DNA of 28,023 nt, taken from the NCBI GenBank assembly GCA_035719045.1, contig DASTGO010000020.1, positions 1-28,023 on the forward strand. Reading direction: 5' to 3'. Under the pieces are notes generated by a model. That model worked only from the letters and a program-made list of their open reading frames with translations, did not search any database and was not told the origin of the DNA. Both the position numbers and the translations under genes were made by a program. Source of the DNA: DASTGO01 sp035719045 (lineage in GTDB: Bacteria > Actinomycetota > Actinomycetes > Actinomycetales > Kineosporiaceae). Of the stretch, positions 1 through 6,501 are shown piece after piece (the stretch's first letter is position 1; every line of letters begins with the position of its first letter).

Positions 1-39
1 CGGGCCGGGGTTTCCGCACCCACTCCTGACCCCAGCCGG

Positions 40-106
40 GCCCACTCCTCCGCCCACCCACTCCGCGCCCACCCCTCCGCCCACCCACTCCGGGCCCACC
101 CCTCCG
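40..106. repeat. 27-bp tandem repeat, about 2.5 copies
   Basis: Two full 27-bp units lie at 40-66 and 67-93 and a partial third starts at 94. The core is GCCCACYCCTCCGCCCACCC. The strand is extremely C-rich with almost no G runs, unlike the coding DNA nearby. It lies upstream of the first gene and I see no reading frame that uses it. Confidence 0.8.
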
Positions 107-110
107 GGCG

Positions 111-166
111 CGGTGGCACATCGTGCCCGCCGGACGGGCACGGTGTGCCATCGTGCCCGCCGGACG
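111..166. repeat. Palindromic intergenic repeat, tandem pair (copy A)
   Basis: Two related units of about 30 bp follow each other. Both contain TCGTGCCCGCCGGACG (121-136 and 151-166). The second forms a perfect hairpin with arms CGGGCACG (135-142) and CGTGCCCG (152-159) around a 9-nt loop. The right arm of the first unit can also pair with the left arm of the second across a 5-nt loop. A 19-nt stretch of this element (111-129) recurs exactly at 13113-13131, so this is a dispersed repeat and not local low complexity. Confidence 0.8.
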
Positions 167-273
167 TGGGAGCGATCCTCCACGCAGCCGCAGGCCTCGG
201 CCGTCCGGAGGAGTTCCGCGGGCGGCCGTGTCCCGGGCTCAGCGGTGGGCCGCCGACGGGCCAGACTGCCGCC

Positions 274-900
274 ATGGGAGGGCATCCGATCGGCCAGCTC
301 CTGCGTGCCGCGGCCGGGGGCTGCTTCCCGCCACCGGACGGCGACGTCGGCGTGGTCGACCCCTATCTGCCCGGGGTCGAGGCCGTGGTGGCGTTCACCG
401 GACATGCGGTGGTGGCCACGCAGCTGCCGGCGGGGGAGCTGGAGCGGGCCGGGGCGGACGGGTTCGGCGGAGCCACCTCACCCCGGGTGGCCCTGCTGCT
501 GGCCGGCCCGGACGGCGAGATCGACACCCTGGACGTCCTGCTCGTCGGGCACGGCACCGGGCGGACCGGACTGGGCGAGCTGTCCGTGGACGACGAGCAT
601 CCGCGGATCCGCCACGCGCGGCACTGGCGGGCCGACGTCAGCGTGCACGGGGACGAGCGCGGCCTGGTCACCGTCGGCCGCGGGGTGGGCGGGCTGCCGG
701 AGCTGTCGCTGGAGGTGCCGCCGCAGCGTCGCAGGTCCGGGGCCGGGCGGTCCCTGCTGACCGACGCCCTGGGACTGGTCCCGGCGGGGGAGCCGGTGCT
801 GGCGGCGGTCGCCCCCGGCAACGCGGCCTCGCTGCGGGCGGTGCTGGCCGCCGGGTTCGCGCCGGTCGGCTCGGTCCAGCTCATCCGCCCGGCCCGCTGA
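274..900 (+). CDS. GNAT-like acetyltransferase-fold protein
   Basis: The predicted protein has 208 residues. The last 45 or so residues resemble the end of a GNAT acetyltransferase: a strand with PVLAAV, then PGNAASLRAVLAAGF, matching the usual N-x-x-S-x-x-x-x-x-x-x-G-F helix, and a final strand. The N-terminal half (phrases such as VVDPYLPGVEAVVAFTGHAVV) is not one I recognise from a characterised family. The acyl-CoA-binding loop (Q/RxxGxG/A) is weak: RRSGAGRSLLTDAL around residues 151-164 is the best candidate. Substrate is unknown. The ATG at 274 is preferred because coding-like composition begins there; an in-frame upstream ATG at 145 would run through the palindromic repeat. The ribosome site is weak. 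The gene converges on the FmdB-type gene. Confidence 0.7.
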   Translation: MGGHPIGQLLRAAAGGCFPPPDGDVGVVDPYLPGVEAVVAFTGHAVVATQLPAGELERAGADGFGGATSPRVALLLAGPDGEIDTLDVLLVGHGTGRTGLGELSVDDEHPRIRHARHWRADVSVHGDERGLVTVGRGVGGLPELSLEVPPQRRRSGAGRSLLTDALGLVPAGEPVLAAVAPGNAASLRAVLAAGFAPVGSVQLIRPAR

Positions 901-914
901 CCGGCGGGACGGGT

Positions 915-928
915 CTGCGCCGGCGCAG
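915..928. terminator. Palindrome between convergent genes, possible bidirectional terminator
   Basis: CTGCGCCGGCGCAG is a perfect 14-bp palindrome in the 47-bp gap between two convergent stops (900 and 948). A related arm pair follows at 931-950. There is no T tract, so termination is inferred from position and pairing only. Confidence 0.4.
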
Positions 929-947
929 GTCTGCGCCTTCGCCGGTC

Positions 948-1184
948 TCAGCCGGCGCAGGCCCCGCCGCCGCAGCAGCCGCCCGCTGCCGGACCTGCCC
1001 CGCAGGCCGGCATCGGTGCGGGCGCCGGGCGGGAGCCGAGCCCGGTCACCGCGATGGTCGGCAGCAGGCGGACGGTGTCCTCGTGACCGTTCGGGCAGGG
1101 CGCGGGGTCGTCCGCCTGCGCCATCGGCCGCTTGATCTCGAAGGTGATGCCGCAGGCCCGGCAGCGGACGTCGTAGCTCGGCAC
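948..1184 (-). CDS. FmdB-family zinc ribbon protein
   Basis: This 78-residue protein starts MPSYDVRCRACG, followed by FEIKRPM and CPNGHEDTVRLLP. That is the FmdB/CxxC single zinc ribbon: C8-x2-C11 and a second pair with C30 and H33 in CPNGH. The C-terminal tail is rich in Gly and Cys (ACGAGPAAGGCCGGGACAG), as is common in actinobacterial members. The family is usually annotated as a putative regulatory protein without a defined biochemical role. The start is GTG at 1184, with GAGGAGG seven bases upstream. It is divergent from the sigma-factor gene and convergent with the GNAT-like gene. Confidence 0.9.
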   Translation of the reverse strand: MPSYDVRCRACGITFEIKRPMAQADDPAPCPNGHEDTVRLLPTIAVTGLGSRPAPAPMPACGAGPAAGGCCGGGACAG

Positions 1185-1296
1185 GGGGTGTCCTCCTCGG
1201 GATCAGGGGTGGAGTGACCGTGATCACCAGGTCGGTTCACCAGAAATATCCGGATCGCGGCCAGGTGGGACCGGTGCACCCCTCCCATGATGCCTG

Positions 1297-1331
1297 GTAC
1301 CTGATCGGGAACAGGTACGGTGGGCCGCCGT
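1297..1331 (+). promoter_or_regulatory. Candidate ECF-type promoter with overlapping inverted repeat
   Basis: GGAAC (1308-1312), 16 bases, then CGT (1329-1331) resembles the -35/-10 layout of ECF sigma promoters and lies about 130 bp upstream of the sigma-factor gene. An inverted repeat, GTACCTG (1297-1303) and CAGGTAC (1312-1318), straddles the -35. Autoregulation is the inference. No transcript start can be seen. Confidence 0.35.
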
Positions 1332-1459
1332 GCCCGATGCAACAGCGGGCGCGGCGACGGCGTCCACCGGCCATGAGCCTCGTCGACACCGGACCCGTGC
1401 TGCTGCCTCGGGCGTTGGTGTCCGCCCGTGGTCCCGTCGTGCGGGCAGGAGGGGGGACG

Positions 1460-1984
1460 ATGGCCGGCGAGGCCGCGGCGGAGCAGTTCGTCTTCGCCGA
1501 CTTCGCGGCCAGCCGGGGGCCGGCACTGGTCCGGCTGGCCCGGGGGCTGCTGCGCGATCCGTACCAGGCCGAGGACGTGGTCCAGGATGTGCTGGCGAAG
1601 GCCCTCGTCCAGTGGCACCGGGTGAGTGCGGCCGCCGACGTGGACGCCTACGTCCGCCGGATGGTCGTGAACGCCTGCACCTCCTGGTTCCGCCGGGCGG
1701 TCCGCCGCGAGTACGCCTTCGACAGTTCGACCCTGCCGGAGCGGCCGGTCGCCGACCCGTCCGGGGCGGTCACCGACCGGGATCGGGTGGTGGGCCTGCT
1801 GCGCCGCCTGCCCGCCCGGCAGCGGGCCGTCCTCGTGCTGCGGCACTACGAGGGGATGGCCGACGCCGAGATCGCCGCCCTGATGGGTACCAGCGAGGTC
1901 ACGGTTCGCTCCAACGCCCACCGTGGCCTGGCGTCCCTGCGACGCTTCATGTCCGAGGACGAGCCGGCGGAGGCAGGACGGTGA
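1460..1984 (+). CDS. SigE-family ECF RNA polymerase sigma factor
   Basis: The 174-residue protein has sigma region 2 at about residues 13-85 (DPYQAEDVVQDVLAKAL, then AYVRRMVVNACTSWFRR) and region 4 at about 112-165 (LRRLPARQRAVLVLRHYEGM, then the helix-turn-helix IAALMGTSEVTVRSNAHRGLASL). Length and motifs fit the actinobacterial SigE-type ECF group, which directs RNA polymerase to stress or envelope promoters. The ATG at 1460 follows GCAGGAGGGGGG and gives the usual family length. Longer in-frame starts upstream (for example 1373) have no comparable ribosome site. The stop overlaps the GTG of the next gene by GTGA, so the two are probably translationally coupled. Confidence 0.92.
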   Translation: MAGEAAAEQFVFADFAASRGPALVRLARGLLRDPYQAEDVVQDVLAKALVQWHRVSAAADVDAYVRRMVVNACTSWFRRAVRREYAFDSSTLPERPVADPSGAVTDRDRVVGLLRRLPARQRAVLVLRHYEGMADAEIAALMGTSEVTVRSNAHRGLASLRRFMSEDEPAEAGR

Positions 1985-3042
1985 TCGGGATGGGAAGGCG
2001 CGGGCCCGGCCACCCGGGGCCGAGTGCCGGCCACTCCGGGGGCGAGGACCGGCTGGCGGCGCTGATCGCGCAGGGGCTGACCGACCAGGCCCAGCACCCG
2101 GTCGACGTCGAATCCCTCATCGTGGGGGCGCACACGGGTGCCCGGCGGATCCGCCGGCGCCGCACCGCCACCCGGATCGCCGCCGCGGCCGTGGTGATCG
2201 CGGCCGTGCCCGCCGGGCTGGACGTCACGCACCTGTTCGGTACGGGGGGTGCGTCCGTGACGGCTGTTTCGGGGTCCTCGGGCTTGAGCACCTTCAGCGG
2301 CTCGGTGGAGGCGGGCGGCCGGGGGGACACCTCCGGGGGTGATGCGGCCTCCGCCGGTGGTGACAGCCCGTTCGTGGCAGGGCCGTCCCCGTCGGGAACG
2401 GCCCTCGGCAGTACGCGGGCCAATGGCACCGGCCTGTCCCGGGACGGCACGGGCCAGGTGCTGATCCCTGATGCCGCCGTGCTGCAGGTCTCCGACGTGT
2501 CGGTGGTCCGGCTGCAGCCCGGTTCCGACAAGGACACTGTGAGCCCGGCCGGCCCGACCGCGAACCCGGTGTGCGCGCAGGCGTCCACCGCGGTCAGCGC
2601 CCCGGCCGGAGTCAGGCAGCTCGGCTACCGCTCGTCGTCCGGGACCGCGGCCTGGACGCTGACCACCCGGGTGCAGGTCCTGGCGGGAGGCGCGGCGGAT
2701 GCCGAGCTGAACTGGCTGCGCCGTTCGATGGGGTACTGCGCCAGCGCGTTGCGGCTGAGCCGGGCTCCGGTGGCCGGTGTCCCCGGTGACGGGGTGGCGC
2801 TGGGCTACCAGGTGGGGGTCGGGTCCCAGCCGCATGCGGTGCTGGTCGTGGGCGTGGTCCGGCAGGGGAGGACCACGGCCTCGGTCGAGCTCGTGGTCCC
2901 GGCCTCGGCGGGTGGTGGCGACGAGGCACGGTCCCAGCTCGCCCTGGACCAGGCCCGGCACCTGCTCGCGCTGGCGGACCGCCGCTTGCTGTCCTCGGGG
3001 CTGGCGCCCTGCGCCGCCGCCGATCCCGCCCTGGCCTCCTGA
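1981..3042 (+). CDS. Membrane-anchored partner of the SigE-type sigma factor
   Basis: The protein has 353 residues if it starts at the GTG overlapping the sigma-factor stop; an ATG three codons later is the alternative. Layout: a cytoplasmic N-terminus of about 60 residues ending in a basic patch (RRIRRRRTATR), one membrane helix at about 66-80 (IAAAAVVIAAVPAG), a Ser/Gly/Thr-rich linker to about residue 160, and an exported domain with two cysteines (NPVCAQAS and MGYCAS) that could form a disulfide. There is no zinc anti-sigma HxxxCxxC motif. The coupling to the sigma gene and single-pass topology suggest an anti-sigma or signal-sensing role, but sequence alone does not prove it. Confidence 0.72.
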   Translation: MIGMGRRGPGHPGPSAGHSGGEDRLAALIAQGLTDQAQHPVDVESLIVGAHTGARRIRRRRTATRIAAAAVVIAAVPAGLDVTHLFGTGGASVTAVSGSSGLSTFSGSVEAGGRGDTSGGDAASAGGDSPFVAGPSPSGTALGSTRANGTGLSRDGTGQVLIPDAAVLQVSDVSVVRLQPGSDKDTVSPAGPTANPVCAQASTAVSAPAGVRQLGYRSSSGTAAWTLTTRVQVLAGGAADAELNWLRRSMGYCASALRLSRAPVAGVPGDGVALGYQVGVGSQPHAVLVVGVVRQGRTTASVELVVPASAGGGDEARSQLALDQARHLLALADRRLLSSGLAPCAAADPALAS

Positions 3043-3099
3043 TCCGCCACCGGCTGACCCCGCCCCGCCCCGATGTGGGGGCCCGGTCAGACTGGTCCC

Positions 3100-3438
3100 A
3101 TGCCGCGCAGCAACCGACCCCGTTCCGCCCGCCGGGGTGGGGCGCGGGGGCGTGGGCCGGTGGACGAGCCGGCTCCGCTGGACCTGGGCCGGGCCACCGC
3201 GGGCGGGTGGCGTACCGAGACCTTCCGCGGCGAGGACTGGGTGGTCCGGCCGGTGAGCGGGCCGAGGGCGGTCAAGGCGTACCGGTGCCCGGGCTGCGAC
3301 CACGAGATCGCTCCCGGGGTCCCGCATGTGGTGGTGTGGCCGTTCGACGGCCCGGCCGGGGCGTCCGACGGGGTCACCGAGCGGCGGCACTGGCACACCC
3401 CGTGCTGGACGGCGCGCGACCGGCGCGGTCGTCGCTGA
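3100..3438 (+). CDS. Small CxxC...HxHxxC zinc-motif protein
   Basis: This 112-residue protein has a basic, Arg-rich N-terminus (1-20), then a compact domain with YRCPGCDHEI (C63, C66) and RRHWHTPCW (H97, H99, C102). The spacing suggests one zinc-binding site of treble-clef or HNH-like type. Relatives in actinobacteria are often labelled ATP/GTP-binding protein, but no P-loop is present here, so I would not use that label. The ATG at 3100 starts just after the likely promoter region. The stop lies 14 bp before the GTG of the alpha/beta hydrolase, so the two are probably co-transcribed. Function unknown. Confidence 0.75.
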   Translation: MPRSNRPRSARRGGARGRGPVDEPAPLDLGRATAGGWRTETFRGEDWVVRPVSGPRAVKAYRCPGCDHEIAPGVPHVVVWPFDGPAGASDGVTERRHWHTPCWTARDRRGRR

Positions 3439-3452
3439 GTAGCCTTCGACGG

Positions 3453-4253
3453 GTGACCACCGAGCCCGTCGAACTCGCCGTCCGCCTTCCCGAGGACGCC
3501 GCCACCGGGGTGCCGCTGGTGCTGCTGCACGCCTTCCCCCTGGACTCCCGGATGTGGGAGCCGGTGGTGGTGTACCTGGCCGGGGCCGCCCGGGTGGTCC
3601 TGGTCGACCTGCCGGGCCTGGGCGCCAGCCCGCTGCCGTCAGCCGGGGCCCCGTCCCTGGACGCCGGCGCCGACGGGGTGGCGGCGGCGCTGGACCGGCT
3701 CGGGGTGCGCCGGGCCGTGGTGGCAGGGGTGTCGATGGGCGGCTACGTGGCGATGGCGCTGGCCCGCCGGCACGCCGACCGGATCGCCGGGCTCGCCCTG
3801 GTGGACACCAAGGCGGAGGCGGACGGGGAGGAAGCCCGGGCCAACCGGTTGCGGATGGCCGAGGCCGTCCTCGGCGAGACCGGGACCCGGGCGCTGGCCC
3901 CGATGCCGGACACTCTGCTCGGCCCGACCACGCACACCCGGCGGCCGGAACTGGTGCGGCTCGTGCGGGACCGGCTGGCGCAGGCCCCGCCCGCCGGGGT
4001 GGCCTGGTCGCAGCGGGCGATGGCGGCCCGGCCGGACTCCACCGCGGTGCTGGCCGGCCTGGCGGTGCCGTCCGCGGTCGTGGTGGGGGAGGAGGACGGG
4101 CTGGCCACCCCGGCGTCGGCGGCCGCCCTGACCGGCGTGCTGGCCGACGCGGTGCTCACCGTGATCCCCGGGGCGGGTCACCTCACCCCGCTGGAGGCGC
4201 CCCGGGCGGTCGCCGCCGCGCTGGTCGACCTCGTGGTGCGGACCCGTCCCTGA
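3453..4253 (+). CDS. Alpha/beta-fold hydrolase
   Basis: The 266-residue protein has all marks of an active alpha/beta hydrolase. The oxyanion-hole segment is LLHAFPLD (about 24-31) and the nucleophile elbow is GVSMGG with Ser94. The acid is likely Asp215 in GEEDGLATP, and the base is His243 in GAGHLTPLE. The cap region (about 120-190) is helical and Arg-rich. Similar small actinobacterial hydrolases include 3-oxoadipate enol-lactonase-like and carboxylesterase-like enzymes; substrate cannot be assigned. The GTG at 3453 lies 14 bp after the preceding gene. It ends before a strong hairpin. Confidence 0.88.
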   Translation: MTTEPVELAVRLPEDAATGVPLVLLHAFPLDSRMWEPVVVYLAGAARVVLVDLPGLGASPLPSAGAPSLDAGADGVAAALDRLGVRRAVVAGVSMGGYVAMALARRHADRIAGLALVDTKAEADGEEARANRLRMAEAVLGETGTRALAPMPDTLLGPTTHTRRPELVRLVRDRLAQAPPAGVAWSQRAMAARPDSTAVLAGLAVPSAVVVGEEDGLATPASAAALTGVLADAVLTVIPGAGHLTPLEAPRAVAAALVDLVVRTRP

Positions 4254-4288
4254 CCGCCTGCCGCCACCGTCGCCCGGGGACGGATGGC

Positions 4289-4353
4289 GGACGCCCCGGG
4301 CGGGTGCCCGGGGCGTCCGGTGATGCGGATCCCTACTCGGACAAGGGATCCGC
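4289..4353. terminator. Two tandem hairpins between convergent genes
   Basis: A perfect 13-bp stem (GGACGCCCCGGGC at 4289-4301, loop GGGT, complement at 4306-4318) is followed by a 9-bp stem (GCGGATCCC at 4325-4333, complement 4345-4353, 11-nt loop). They sit between the hydrolase stop (4253) and the stop of the minus-strand operon (4396), as expected for a bidirectional terminator. Confidence 0.8.
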
Positions 4354-4395
4354 GGCTCTTCGGTGTTGCGGTGGTGCCCGTCCCGGGTGCCCGGA

Positions 4396-5382
4396 TCAGG
4401 CGCGGTGGCCGCGGTAGTAGTCCCGCCAGACGAGCTTGTAGACGGGGACCAGCTTCGGGATCGAGCGCAGCCCCGGGATGAACGGGACGAGGATCAGCAG
4501 CAGCGACAGGACCATCATCAGCGCCCAGATGATCGCGTCGGCGTTGGCGCCCAGGGTGGAGTTGGCGTCGGTGAACCCTGGCAGCTGGTACCAGAACGTG
4601 TACAGCCACAGCCAGGCCTGACCCGGGTAGTTCCCGGTCTCGTTCATCATGCCCCACTGGTTGCCGTGCAGGTGCTGGCCGGCGGCGAAGTCGTCGAGGT
4701 ACCCGGAGTCGCCCAGGAACAGCAACGGCTTGGTGTAGTTGGTCTGGAAGAAGCCGGTCGAGGAGTCCACGAGCTGGCTGTCCAACTGGCCGGCGGAGGC
4801 CAGCTGCGCCAGCGCATCGGTCATCACCGGCACGGGGCCGAAGTCCGGCGAGGCGGTCACCTTGGCCGGGTCGCCGTCCGGGGCCTTGCCGAGGGCATCG
4901 GCATAGGCGGAGGCCCACGTGGTCTGCTGGTCGGCGGCGGCGCCCTTCCACCGGTGGAGGGCATCGGTCAGCGCGCTGTTGCCGCTGATCGTGGACAGCG
5001 GCGTGACCACGAAGTCGTTCGGCGGGTCGACCGGGGTCCCGATCCCGGCCCACTTCTGCAGTTTGAGCGGGCCGATCGACTGTCCGTCGCCGTTGGTGTT
5101 GTAGGGAGCCCCGTAGCCGGCGCTGGTCGTGGTGCCGGCGAGTTCGCCGGTCGCGGTGGCGACGAAGTCGTTCCGGTCGGCGGTGGCCCACTGCTGCAGG
5201 GTCACGTTCTTCTCGTCGGGGGAGGAGAACAGCACCGCCAGGGCCGCGGTGAGCAGGGCGACCACGACCAGGGCGACGGTGAACTCCTTGGCCAGGTCGT
5301 ACGGGCGCATCGGGCCGTGCCACCTGCCGGCCGGCGGGCGTGCGGGCCGGCGCTGCCTGCCCCGGAAGGCCGCGGCGGTCAT
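4396..5382 (-). CDS. Membrane-anchored partner protein of cytochrome b operon
   Basis: The protein has 328 residues. A membrane helix lies at about 34-53 (TVALVVVALLTAALAVLFSS). A large soluble part follows (55-250; phrases such as WATADRNDFVATATGELAGT and YGAPYNTNGDG). Near the end are a hydrophobic aromatic stretch (255-268, AWLWLYTFWYQLPGF) and a helix at about 283-303 before a basic tail (VYKLVWRDYYRG). No CxxCH, Rieske CxH...CxxH or other cofactor motif is present. The start overlaps the cytochrome b stop by ATGA. It occupies the place of a subunit IV/PetD or QcrB C-terminal part but I cannot align it with those. It is probably an obligate subunit of the same complex. Confidence 0.75.
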   Translation of the reverse strand: MTAAAFRGRQRRPARPPAGRWHGPMRPYDLAKEFTVALVVVALLTAALAVLFSSPDEKNVTLQQWATADRNDFVATATGELAGTTTSAGYGAPYNTNGDGQSIGPLKLQKWAGIGTPVDPPNDFVVTPLSTISGNSALTDALHRWKGAAADQQTTWASAYADALGKAPDGDPAKVTASPDFGPVPVMTDALAQLASAGQLDSQLVDSSTGFFQTNYTKPLLFLGDSGYLDDFAAGQHLHGNQWGMMNETGNYPGQAWLWLYTFWYQLPGFTDANSTLGANADAIIWALMMVLSLLLILVPFIPGLRSIPKLVPVYKLVWRDYYRGHRA

Positions 5383-6044
5383 CGGGAACCTCCTTGGGGC
5401 GCAACGGATTCCGGGGTTCCGTCATCGGCGATGCCGATCGGTGGGACGACCCCGCGGACCCGGACCAGGATCACGTGCAGGACGACGATCACCCCGACGG
5501 CCAGGGGCAGCAGGGCGATGTGCCACAGCAGCATCTGCCCGACGTCCAGGACGTTCCAGAAGGCGCCGGCACCGGTGGCGTTGATGCCGTCCTTGGCCTC
5601 CGAGGCGATCCACTGCGAGTCGACGTTGGTCTGGACCAGATAGCCGGTGAAGGCGGTGGCGATGGACACCAGGAAGGTGATCGCCCCGGTCATCCAGGTC
5701 AGCGCCCGCCGCCCGCGCCAGGCGGCCATGAAGAACTTGCCCCACAGGTGGATGACCATGAAGAAGAAGAACAGCTCCACGCTCCACAGGTGGAGGCTGT
5801 TGAGGAAGTGTCCCAGGGCGTTGGTGTGCCACCAGGAGGGGCCGCCGAGGGCGATCAGCGCGCCGGACAGCAGCACGACGATCAGGGCGGCGAGGGTGGC
5901 GACGCCGAAGACGTAGATCCACGAGGCGACGTAGGCGGGCTGCTCATCGGGCAGGAGTTGGCCGGGGGGAACGGCCTCCAGGGTGCGTGCGCGCAGCCGG
6001 GCGGTCCAGTTTCCGGCCCCGGCGCCGGCGGTCGAGGTGCTCAT
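5379..6044 (-). CDS. Cytochrome b N-terminal-domain protein (b6-type, diheme)
   Basis: The 221-residue protein has four membrane helices (about 43-66, 83-105, 117-137, 168-196). Helix B carries His85 and His99 (H-x13-H, in LHLWSVELFFFFMVIHLW). Helix D carries His175 and His190 (H-x14-H, in WHIALLPLAVGVIVVLH). These are the four axial ligands of two b hemes, and the x13/x14 pattern is that of cytochrome b6. The segment TGYLVQTNVDSQWIA fits the family's quinol-site neighbourhood. The usual actinobacterial QcrB (over 500 residues) has a C-terminal half, which is absent here. The ATG at 6044 overlaps the upstream stop and its own stop overlaps the downstream ATG. Likely role: quinol-linked electron transfer in the membrane. 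Confidence 0.88.
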   Translation of the reverse strand: MSTSTAGAGAGNWTARLRARTLEAVPPGQLLPDEQPAYVASWIYVFGVATLAALIVVLLSGALIALGGPSWWHTNALGHFLNSLHLWSVELFFFFMVIHLWGKFFMAAWRGRRALTWMTGAITFLVSIATAFTGYLVQTNVDSQWIASEAKDGINATGAGAFWNVLDVGQMLLWHIALLPLAVGVIVVLHVILVRVRGVVPPIGIADDGTPESVAPQGGSR

Positions 6045-6280
6045 CGGGGGCCGCCCTCCTCCGGGGTCGCGTCGTCGGCAGGCCGGCGCGGGGTGTGGGT
6101 GGGGGCGGTCCCGGAGTGACCGGGGAACGGCAGCACCAGGGCAAGGGCGAAGACGAGGATCATCGAGAGGATCACGATCGTGTTGGCGTAGGAGATCTGG
6201 AGGATCCCCCACTGCAGGTAATGACCGTGACCCGACAGATCGACCACGGCGAGGTGGTCGGCGGTGAGCAGGCTGAGCAT
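6041..6280 (-). CDS. Small single-helix membrane protein, first gene of cytochrome b operon
   Basis: The 79-residue protein has a short N-terminal segment (DLSGHGHYLQWGILQIS), one membrane helix at about 33-51 (NTIVILSMILVFALALVLP) and a Pro/Thr-rich tail. The ATG at 6280 is chosen because AGAAGG lies about nine bases upstream; a GTG at 6298 is an alternative. The stop TGA shares bases with the ATG of the cytochrome b gene. Small one-helix subunits are common in quinol oxidoreductase complexes, so a structural subunit is the natural inference. I do not recognise a named family. Confidence 0.75.
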   Translation of the reverse strand: MLSLLTADHLAVVDLSGHGHYLQWGILQISYANTIVILSMILVFALALVLPFPGHSGTAPTHTPRRPADDATPEEGGPR

Positions 6281-6400
6281 GGCGGTGGCCCTTCTCACGG
6301 GTCCCCGGATCGTGGAGGACGGCGCGTTCGCCGGGATCTACGACTGGTGGACCGGGTCGTGTGATCGCCTCGACGCTAAGATTGCTCACTCGCGCAAGTC

Positions 6401-6418
6401 GGAGGACTTATGTCCTCC
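6401..6418. promoter_or_regulatory. Inverted repeat upstream of cytochrome b operon, resembling a DosR/DevR box
   Basis: GGAGGAC-TTAT-GTCCTCC is a perfect 7+4+7 inverted repeat about 120 bp upstream of the first gene of the minus-strand operon. Its core GGACTTATGTCC resembles the mycobacterial DosR consensus GGGACTWWAGTCCC at ten of fourteen positions or better. An AT-rich direct repeat CCGTTTA-CCGTTTA lies further upstream at 6459-6472. A -10-like TAGCGT occurs downstream on the minus strand. Operator function is inferred. Confidence 0.45.
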
Positions 6419-6501
6419 CGGTGCGGGGGTCGGGCGGCCTTGGGGGTCCGCTGACCATCCGTTTACCGTTTAACTACTTTCGTGGAGGCTGCGCGGCCTG
6501 G

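Noticed and set aside
1308..1331. A proven ECF promoter
   Set aside because: The GGAAC-N16-CGT match is short and common in GC-rich DNA, so it is kept only as a low-confidence candidate.
3100..3438. ATP/GTP-binding protein label for the small zinc-motif protein
   Set aside because: There is no P-loop or other nucleotide-binding motif.
4396..5382. Assignment as PetD/subunit IV or QcrB C-terminal domain
   Set aside because: No PEWY motif and a different helix layout; only position in the operon suggests it.
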